Assembly: GCA_027605045.1 (NCBI GenBank)
Contig: JAQFWX010000015.1
Location: 976,455 to 1,040,454 of the forward strand
Length of the DNA stretch: 64,000 bases
Source: Phallus indusiatus
Taxonomy: Eukaryota > Basidiomycota > Agaricomycetes > Phallales > Phallaceae
Direction of reading: 5' to 3'
Shown: positions 45,701-53,718 of the stretch, one piece after another
Layout: each line of letters begins with the position of its first letter
Position numbering within the stretch: position 1 is the stretch's first letter
The notes under the pieces: model-generated
Databases searched by the model: none
What the model saw: only the letters and a program-made list of their open reading frames with translations
What the model was told of the DNA's origin: nothing
Made by a program: the position numbers and the translations under genes

Positions 45701-47300
45701 AAACAGGTAACCTGTGTGACCCACAGGTTTTGTCCTTACCCGCGGGTATTTACCCGTGACAGGTCACAGATACATTAATTTCAAGGTGTTACCCGCAGGT
45801 ACGGGTACCCGTACCCACGGGTAATACCCGTCTTGGGCCTTAAAGCAAACACGATACGCAAATAAGCATCGACGCGAAGCTCATTTCAAGTTAGGGGACC
45901 TAGTTTATTTATCAACAAAAAACTTGCGTTTGCCTAAAAACTTGACTCGGAAACTCGTACCTAAGTTTATTGGCCCGTTTAAGATAACGCAGGTTATGGA
46001 GCCAGGGTCGAGTTATAAGTTGGAGTTATCGACGGCGTTGAAGCGGCGTGGAGTTCATCCTGTTTTTCATGCTAGCCTGTTGCGTATTCATGTTCCCAAC
46101 GATGATCGACGTTTCCCGGGCCGCCAGTTTGAGCAAATTCCTAGTTTGGGAGGAACGGCGAAAGAGTGGGCCGTAGATCGCATTTTGTCCCACTCTGGGA
46201 AAGGCCGGGATGCAATGTTCCAAACGCAGTGGAAATCAGGTGATGTTACCTGGCTAACATTAGACGAGGCACGGCATTTGGAGGCCTTGCAAACTTACTT
46301 GGAGGCGATGGGGATTTCCACCATTAATAACCTCCCCGCATCGACAATTGCTGACCCTGATAGGGGCGCGGGGATGATGCCCGTGTACTCACTCGCGCCA
46401 ACGGAATTCCACCTGCAAAACGCATATAAAGAGCTTGAAGGATGCACAAGTTCTACATTGAACTTACCCATTCTTTACTGCCACGCTGCCATGCCGCTTT
46501 CGCGTGAGGAATTCTCCTTCGCTGAACAAATCGCACGCATCATTGGTTCGGAATCCCGTCGGTCCTTTCAAGCTGGTCGAGAAGTCCGTGATCGCGAGAT
46601 CAACGACATTGTAATGCCTATACTCACAGGGCATGCAAATTCGAAGCCAGCGAGACAAGCGTCCCCAGCTGCGAGAAATATGAAAAATAAGTCTTCGGTC
46701 GCTCGTACGCATACCAATGTGTCTTCTCACCGCTCCAAGAAGCCAAAAAAGTGTTTCCAGCCCAGTTTGGCTGAGAGGTTGTCAGCAGCGCCCGTTCATT
46801 CTGCGGAGACGGCTCCTGTTGTCTCTAGGGTAAAGCTGACGAAAAATCAGCAAAGTAGACAGAGGCGGAGGGACAGGAGGGCTAGAGAAAGAGCTGATCG
46901 TGACATGGCCGCGAATTATGCTGCAACTGCTCTCGTTGGATTCGTTGGACAGGAGACAGAGCTCGAGGCGATGTTGCTGGAGAGTGGAGGAGTGACTGTG
47001 ACTACCAATGCCAGCTCAAACATACCGGAGTCACACTTGGAGGTCGGGATATTCGACGGGAGTTTGAATGTTGTCGACGCGAATAATGACGCTGTTGAGA
47101 ATGTCGCCGGAATGGACTCTGTCGAGCCAGACGTCACGATGTTCGACCAGTACATCCAATACGACGACGTGGATGCGGAAGGAGAGGATGAGGAATTATT
47201 TGGAAGTTCTAGTCCAATTGCGACTAGAGCCGTGACTCCTATTGATTTTGAGGAGCATGACTTACTGGGAATTAGTGACGGCGAAGGTGGCTATATTTAG
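39742..47300 (+). pseudogene. Gag-Pol polyprotein of the Gypsy element, interrupted by a 582-bp MITE
   Basis: From ATG 39742 the frame is open to 45471. Order: Ser/Asp-rich disordered N-terminus with a basic Lys block (about 285-330), capsid-like gag domain (about 405-570), CCHC knuckle CFNCKQVGHDARNCP (from residue 653), protease DSG at 768, reverse transcriptase with YLDD at 1086-1089, RNase H (Asp1240 in VTDACLTGASG), integrase HHCC zinc finger (about 1575-1620) and DD35E core (Asp1647, Asp1711, Glu1747). The last ~70 codons come from the nested MITE. After it, coding resumes from 45851 through 45924-47300 with the integrase C-terminus (PKFIGPFKITQV), a chromodomain-like part (EWAVDRILSHSGKGRDAMFQ to about 46320), and an unusual ~325-residue extension. 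Insert plus duplication is 590 bp, exactly the shift between the two frames. Confidence 0.92.
45261..45842. mobile_element. 582-bp hAT-type miniature element (MITE) nested in the Gypsy element
   Basis: Perfect 17-bp terminal inverted repeats TAAGGCCCAAGACGGGT, and a perfect 8-bp target duplication AAGCAAAC (45253-45260 and 45843-45850), the size made by hAT transposases. It has no coding capacity. Both ends are packed with short palindromic motifs around ACCCGNGGGT and CAGGTAAC, in both orientations. The centre is AT-rich with a hairpin GGGCGCC/GGCGCCC at about 45593-45614. Such subterminal motifs are where hAT transposases bind. The autonomous partner is not in this window, since the nearby hAT has a different terminal sequence. 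Confidence 0.93.
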
Positions 47301-47359
47301 ACAGGAGGGCGTGTTAATTTTCTTTGTTGAACACTTGTAAACAAGTGTTGGAGGGCGGG

Positions 47360-47642
47360 TGTAAGAGTCTGGACTCTTTCAATCTGTCTGAAAAGTCCGA
47401 GTCGGGGACTTCGGACTATTTTCTAATCTTATCTTTTATTTCTCTTACTTACAAATCGTTTCCGAACGTTTGCTTATTTCTCTTCGTTATCTAATAATTA
47501 GATAAGCTTTTATTTTAGTATATAAAGTCGAGATGTAGATATATTTTTCTTTAGCTTCTTTAACGAAGACCATCTGCACTCATCTGGTGTGATACTCCTT
47601 TGTTCCTGAAGTTCTCGTGTAAAAGTCTTTCGGACTTTTACA
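47360..47642 (+). repeat. 3' LTR, 283 bp
   Basis: Identical to the 5' LTR except one C-to-T difference about 30 bases from its start (CTGTCTG versus CTGTCCG). Followed by the right target duplication AAGAG at 47643-47647. Confidence 0.95.
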
Positions 47643-49053
47643 AAGAGCCATGCCAGTCGCAGAGTCAATTAAGATGCTCGCGATAGATGGGCGGTTTGGT
47701 AGCGAAGCGGATGTTTGGATCTGACGCTTGGAAAGCGCGATTGATGAATTGCCGTTAGTGTCGCCACTAATCCCAAGGCCTGTGGTGCCTGCCGTAACTA
47801 CTCCTAGTAGATGGTTCCAGGCTAGGCGTGTCCGGTAATTAATTACATCGATATCGTTCACTATTGCGCCGATGTCGTCAAGGACGGGCCCAATTACGCT
47901 GTTGTCGAGTCTTGAACTTGATCGCGCTTAACGGAAACGGTTCGCATTGGTCTGACGGGCGTAGCGCCGACGGTGTTGACAAAGATGGCGCTAGATGTCG
48001 CCAAAAGAAGAAGAGAGCTAAATGAGACACGCATTGAATTTAGTTGTTAAAGAAAAGTGTGTCGCAAACGAGAAACAAAGGAAGAACAAAAAGAATTAAA
48101 ACAGTCAGGTAAAATTAGGGACCGGAAAGAGTAAGCAATACTTTCTTGTATCAAAGCTTACCGCCTTTCAAGCTGAGAAAGAAACGTAAAAGTATTATGA
48201 TTATGATGACGCTCAGGAAGCCAATAAAAACTGATAGTAAAGCAACGTTTCGATATGCTATACGATGTCGTCGAAGTCGTTGAAGATTGTCAAACCACTT
48301 ATATGCGGGTACAGTGGGCAGCCTATGATTGCATAATGACAAATAGGCACCGGCTTTCTCTGAAAATCCAGATGCCTAAAAGTGAAGGCCCAGTAAAGAG
48401 TCAACATTATTTCATCCGGTCACTGTACTATGTAGCCTGAAGAGTTCATATTTAGGCACGTGCATGCCTCAACGTTCAACTTCGAAGCCTAAAATTATCG
48501 AATTTCGAAATTTGTCATCATTTGCCTATTGGCTCAAAATTACCCCTTGAGAGATACACAAGAATTCAAAGGACGCACGTAATCCATGATGAGAATCCTA
48601 ATTATTAGGGTCCGCATGATTTAATCAATAATTTTGTCCGGAATTCGAAGCGAAGCCTTGGCGAATGACAGAATCATTTTTCACATTTTGCTATAACAAC
48701 ATTCAAGGACAACGTCAGATGACTACCTCAAGTGAAGTCTCATTTAAGTGAGAGGTGGCACGCGCACTCTATAATTTCATACCCAGTGGCCCCTTCCTCT
48801 CGAGTCTCGATCAGTCGCTTAATCATAATTCATTCTGATATTTCAGCGCTTCAGCTCTCTGGTTGACGGTGAGTTTACTATTACATTTATCCAAAGAGCT
48901 ATGACCTCGACGAAGCTGACCGCGACGTTCAAAGTGTGCCTTACTTGTGGGAACCACCACACGCTGGCATGTATGCTTCCTTGTCGAACGTAGAGTCAGC
49001 GACACTAAGTGTGGGCGCTTGCGTAGATAGTTTTTAGCTTAGTCACGCGCTCG

Positions 49054-49087
49054 CTAAGAGTTCAAGGCTTCGCCTTGAACCTCTTAG
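49054..49087. repeat. Hairpin-forming repeat, copy 1
   Basis: CTAAGAGTTCAAGGC, loop TTC, then the complement with one bulged C. The right 24 bases (AAGGCTTCGCCTTGAACC plus TCTTAG) recur at 49133-49156, 69 bp downstream. Origin unknown. Confidence 0.6.
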
Positions 49088-49132
49088 GTGCGCTATTTTC
49101 CTTATTTATTCATTTGTATATTTCTGACGTTA

Positions 49133-49156
49133 AAGGCTTCGCCTTGAACCTCTTAG
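49133..49156. repeat. Hairpin-forming repeat, copy 2 (24 bp identical)
   Basis: Exact direct repeat of 49064-49087, lacking the left half of the longer stem. About 60 bp before the hAT target site. Confidence 0.6.
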
Positions 49157-49431
49157 TGCATTCCGTCTCGTCGTAATATACATATATATTACTCCTAGTT
49201 GTTGTTATTCCTGACTACTAGTAGGGGTCGGCACCGTACCGTATACGGCTACGGCCGTATATTATACGGATAAAATACAGACATAGCCGTGCCGTATCCG
49301 TACCGTATAATCACCTAGCTACAGCTCCATCGGAACGGATACGTACCGTATTCACCGTAATACGGGTCCATACGGATACGGAATCATAAAAACAATGTAA
49401 ACGCAGTATATTTAATATGTCATAATGTCTA

Positions 49432-52400
49432 CTAGTATTGTATTATATCCTCAACTGAATTGCGAGCTAGTTTGAGCTTCTGCTTGACCAGCATCAAGGT
49501 CCGAATGGTATCAGGCTTAAGACTAGCTCTGCGCAGGGAGATTGTGTCACGGCCACCGGAGAAAATTCGTTCTACAGCAACTGCTGAGCCTAACAAATTG
49601 GTGGGAAGTGAGGTTGAAGCAAAAAGAAGCAAACAGACATACCTGGAATCGTCATAATATCACGGGCAAGACGGCCCAAGTTGGGGAACTGGGCTTGTCT
49701 AGCTCCCCACCATTTGACCGGATCACATCCATCCCAGTTTTTCTCCGATGGCGTACGAAAATATTCTTCAAGCTCATCCTGATCCTCAGAGTATTGGCGA
49801 CCATAGCGAGCAGTGAAATTGAGTTTCTCAGGTGAAGCCAATGTGCCGCTTCGGTACATTGACACTATAGGAGTGGACATGGGTTTAGATACAGATATTT
49901 TCCCGGCATATTGACGTCGGTAGTGAGACTCAAGCTCATACTTGCGTTGTTGAATTTCTTTGAGAAGTTCTGGTTCGTTCTCATGGTCATCAGCAAGGCG
50001 CTGGTAGTTGATTCGGGGATCAAGTACTAAAGCATGTTTAAGATAATGCATTATAGGAAAGAATATGTACCCACAACATGCCCAAATAGGATACGGAGAT
50101 TCGTCGATTTTGTAGAAATAGATACCAAGCTTGCGATGCGATGCGAGCAATGCACTTCTTATTTGAGGAGAGGCTGAACTGGGTAGTGCACGAATATGTT
50201 CTTTGATGTGGTCTTGCAGGCCTTTGAAAATAGCGTGGGTACATCAGTGATCTGGGTTTGCAACTTCGGCAATCCTGGATGACTTGGCGCGGTCCGGGAG
50301 TTTCAGCTGAGACTCCCAGACCGCGCCAAGTCATCCAGGATTGCCGAAGTTGCAAACCCAGATCACTGATGTAGAGGAGAATGTTGAATGTTTCGTGGCC
50401 GACATCTGAGTAGTTGCATCACGGAATGCCCGAAGCCAATGTGTGATTAACATAATTGCTTCCCATTCATTCCCGGACAACTCATATTGTCGAAGCTCTA
50501 TACTTTTAGCAACATAACTCTCTATTTCCTTCTGGTAGTCGAGCGCACGCCCTGTAGTAGGCATTCAATAATATAGGTTTATCGGACCAAAACTAATACT
50601 CACTGCACATCTGATGGCACGACGCCCACCTTGTCCGAACGTCCAAAATGAGCATCTTTAAAGTTTCCGTCGACTGTCCATTCATATCCCTACGAGAAAT
50701 TCCAATCTCTTCAAACCATTTTTGACGACGTTGCGGACTTGATCTGATAGCACGAACAATCTTACGAAGCTGCATTTCATTAGTAGAGTAAAGCGATCAT
50801 TACAAGACTTCTTACCTTTTCAAGTGGTGGAAGTAACGCGGCATCATTGAACAATGGGTACTGATCAAAATCATCCTTTTGCTGGACAGCATTTTCATCT
50901 GCTTCTCGTGAAATCGAAAGTGTCGCTGAGTCTTGGTAGTTCCGTTGATCACCGTCCTTGAGATCTGATTCAGAGAGTCCTCCTATGCCCAATAACAGCT
51001 ACGCGATGTGAGTAATTATGTTCTCATGATAGAGAATATAATACCTCAATAGCAGCCAGATGAACGATATGTGGCAAGCATCGACCCCGCGCATGTGCTG
51101 CCTTGAATATGATACCTTGATTGAAGAATAAATCTTCAAGTTCAGACATCATTCTGTCGTTGTTCGATGCATTGTCAGATACAATGGATTGAATCTTAGG
51201 TTACTATTAGTTTCAGGTTTTGTTTTGATAAGCAAAACCAACATACTCGGCCTTTTAATCCTAATGACTCAATGGTCTTGTGCACAGTTATCGCCATGTT
51301 TTTTCCGGAATGCTCCCCAATTAATTCACGGAAATCGACCAAACATTCTTCTATTATGGAATGTGAGTACGGGGATCATTCAATAGGAGGAGGAACATAC
51401 CAAGCTTCCAGTCCTTCGTTATATAGTGCATCACTATTCCCATGAATGCATAACCATTTTGTGATGTCCATGCATCTAAGGAAAGGCTAACATTGCCGTC
51501 CAAATTCTTCAACAAAACCTGAGTGCAAAATCTAAATAGAAGCAAGGGAACATACCACAATAAGGTTCTTCATGTCAGTCTCCATGGTCTCACCCATCTT
51601 CATAACCCGTCGTTTAATGGTTGTCGAACTGGGTATATTGAGCTTAGTTGGGCGGCAGTTGTACTCCAACAAGGCTTTGAATTCCGGCCGTTCAACCTCC
51701 TCAAAAGGTTGATCACAAACAACCATCCATTTTGTCAAAAAATTCTCAAACTCCGTTTGATCCCATTGAGTCTTCGAAGTATGTTAGTTTATTGTATGGG
51801 AACCAACTGTTGCTTACTTCACTTCCCGCAGTTGCACGTTTGAACGCATCAACAAGCGGACCTGCTTTTGCTTCGAGATTTTTCATATAGTCAATAACAG
51901 TCGGTGAATCCAGTGGAATCTTCCCCGCAGCAATTTGAAGCTCTTCTAATGTCGGAGGTTTGTCATCAGGACGCGCTTTCAATGTCTCATACAGTCGATT
52001 CATGGCCGGGAAATGATTTTTGAGATGATTTTGAAGCCCTAGAAGTAGTACATATCAGCGATAAAATGAGTAGAATAAAACATAAGTTACCAATTTGAGT
52101 CGCCTTCATCTTTTTCGTTACGGTCAAGATCTTGTGTTTACCATGATAGCAACGGTAATGTTTGTCGCCAGGTTCACCAGGTTTCCCCTCCTCGTTATTA
52201 GGTACTCTTTCATAGAAATGATAGATTGCCGGTCTCTTTTTCTCCACAATTGGTTTCTATCATCTGTGAATACACCGAAGTTGGTTTGATACTGAACATA
52301 CCTCTCTTGGTTCCTCAGGTTTATCAGTGACGCACTCACTCATCCCGTCTTCAATCCGAGCTTTTTTGTTTGACGTTTTAGCATCATTCTTCGATTTTTT

Positions 52401-53273
52401 CTTGCGCTTGCGTTGCTTCTCGGGTAGTTGTTCATTGATAGCGTCGTTTGCAATGTCAGCAGCCAAACGAGTTTGTTTTTTTGCCTTCTTGGACATGGGC
52501 TCTATCTTGCGTTGAAGGAGCGACACAATCTGTATAAAAAGTATAAATGAACTGTCGGTGATCAAGCACAAAAGGTACCTCATCATTAAGCTCCTCATTA
52601 CAAGCGATCTCAGAATCGGATTCACTAGAGTCAACCTCATTTGTAGTGTAGGGCGAATCACTGTCCGAATGTACTGGTGGATTGACAACCATAGTCGCCA
52701 CATCTTCATCATCATCAACTTCATTACCATCACTATCAATATAGTAATAGCCTTTCGTCTTCTTTGCCGGCTCTGTCGATTGATTAATCTTTGCTTTCTT
52801 GTTTGCGTCGCTGGCGGATTCACGAAGAAGCTGCTGGCGATTTGGTTGGAGAGCGCGCCGTGGGCGAGATGCATCAGTGCTGACACCTAGAATCATAAAC
52901 TGATTAGAGAATGGATAGCTGATAATGTGTGCCTACCAGACTTTGCAGCGACAGTCAGCGCATCAATCCAGAGCTTAACCAGCTTGGCCGAGTCATGATC
53001 CTTTTTCTTCTCAAGCTCCTCCAGTACCCATTTGATGAGAGCTAGAGTTAACATCAAGCCTTTACCACGTTCCTGAATCTTGAGACCAAACGCTTTGTCG
53101 CCAAAAGAAGCATGCATGGCTTTATTAAAGGCTGCCCATGCACCTTCTTCTTTGAGAAATGACCGGTCGACTATAGGTGGAAGCAGAGAGGATGGTGGAG
53201 ATTCAGGGAGAGTAGCGGGCAATGACTGAAAGAGTTTAGAGAGTGCATTGCACTCATCCTGGTAGAGTACCAT
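49432..53273 (-). pseudogene. hAT transposase, disrupted only by a 130-bp palindromic MITE
   Basis: Fourteen exons fit phase: 53273-52937, 52886-52579, 52529-52302, 52256-52091, 52038-51818, 51771-51556, 51518-51401, 51350-51247, 51194-51045, 50998-50816, 50769-50604, 50551-50075, 50026-49643, 49589-49432. The length is about 1027 residues without the insertion. An N-terminal nuclear-type basic/acidic part is followed by a BED-finger-like segment (KHYRCYHGKHKI), catalytic-core landmarks (LSLDAWTSQNGYAFMG, SIVSDNASNNDRMM, CLPHIVHLAA, LDVRTRWAS) and the HAT dimerisation domain (SAVAVERIFSGGRDTISLRR). The palindrome at 50242-50371 lies in exon 12 and adds 132 bp (with duplicated TA); it keeps frame but brings two in-frame TGA codons. 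Discounting it, the segment reads STHAIFKGLQ, a motif I recall from related fungal transposases. Confidence 0.93.
50242..50371. mobile_element. 130-bp near-perfect palindrome flanked by TA: Tc1/mariner-type foldback MITE
   Basis: Arms 50242-50306 and 50307-50371 pair at 63 of 65 positions with no loop (centre CAG/CTG). Ends CATCAGTGATCTGGG and its complement, with TA on both sides (50240-50241 and 50372-50373), as expected for a TA-targeting transposase. No coding capacity. It interrupts the hAT transposase exactly between codons of a conserved motif. Confidence 0.88.
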
Positions 53274-53718
53274 TTAGAAGACTTGGGGGGCTGTGAAAGT
53301 GAAAAAAAAACTATGTACCAATATAAGTACATATGACATCCTATTTTTTCGGCGTTTTCACTGCGTAAAAAAGATCATGCGGAGCTATTTTTTTGAACGG
53401 CGGACATAAGAAGAGAGGAGCGGAGAGATCGAGAGCTCAAATATGTTGCTAGGTCTACAGATTGTGCTGTAAAATTTCAGGCCGCGTCAGGCCTGAACAG
53501 CACAACACGCATGACATAAGCTATCCAAACACTCAGTCCGTATAATCCGTATATACGTGTATACGGCCGTTAACGGTACGGCCGTATCCGTATACCCAAA
53601 GTCCTCGTTCGGCATACGGGTGAATCACTGACACCCTCGTTCGTAACGGATACGGCGCCGTAATACGGGTGCCGTATATACGGGTTATACGGGCACGGTG
53701 CCGACCCCTAACTACTAG

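Larger units (their letters stand above)
39380..47642 (+). mobile_element. Ty3/Gypsy chromovirus-type LTR retrotransposon (8263 bp with nested insertion)
   Basis: Bounded by 283-bp LTRs (39380-39662 and 47360-47642) that start TG and end CA and differ at a single base (C/T near base 30). It is flanked by a perfect 5-bp duplication AAGAG. A purine-rich tract GGAGGGCGGG precedes the 3' LTR. One long polyprotein (gag, protease, RT, RNase H, integrase, chromodomain-like end) starts at 39742. Without the nested 582-bp element and its duplicated 8 bp the element would be 7673 bp. Near-identical LTRs indicate a very recent insertion. No primer-binding site matching a tRNA was recognised directly after the 5' LTR. 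Confidence 0.95.
39258..48034 (-). pseudogene. Duplicated secreted-protein gene, frameshifted and split by an LTR retrotransposon
   Basis: Start codon at 48034 (MRVSFSSLLLLATSSAIFVN..., same as the intact gene at 31705); C-terminal end at 39258 (QQELVNLGISTNVTLL then stop). Between them lies the 8.26 kb Ty3/Gypsy element (39380-47642), with gene remnants at 39258-39379 and 47648-48034. Relative to the intact copy, 16 bases are missing just after the codons for VQDS (around 47910), causing a frameshift and an early stop independent of the transposon. The copy at 48035-48134 matches the intact gene's 5' flank but stops before the TATA box, so the duplicate also lost its core promoter. Whether promoter loss, frameshift or transposon came first is not determined. 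Confidence 0.8.
48035..49213. other. Flank of the pseudogene and spacer before the hAT element
   Basis: 48035-48134 is the duplicated 5' flank of the secreted-protein gene; 48131-48225 is the second copy of the short direct repeat. A minus frame at 48342-48151 encodes one hydrophobic helix (LLSVFIGFLSVIIIIILLRF) and may be a scrap of a membrane-protein gene. A pair of hairpin-bearing repeats is annotated separately. No intact gene. Confidence 0.5.
49222..53710 (-). mobile_element. Complete hAT-superfamily (Ac-like) DNA transposon, 4489 bp
   Basis: 16-bp terminal inverted repeats TAGGGGTCGGCACCGT, flanked by a perfect 8-bp target duplication ACTACTAG (49214-49221 and 53711-53718). Subterminal regions of about 170 bp at both ends are full of TACGG/CCGTA motifs in both orientations. 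It encodes one 14-exon transposase on the minus strand (49432-53273). The only visible damage is a 130-bp palindromic insertion in the transposase. Perfect ends and duplication suggest recent arrival. Confidence 0.95.

Noticed and set aside
45261..45842. CRISPR-like or satellite array because of repeated ACCCG/GGGT motifs
   Set aside because: Motifs are irregularly spaced, in both orientations and confined within perfect inverted ends and an 8-bp duplication; they are MITE subterminal repeats.
50242..50371. Natural intron of the hAT transposase
   Set aside because: No GT donor/AG acceptor pair keeps the frame or restores the conserved motif, whereas discounting exactly the palindrome plus one TA does.
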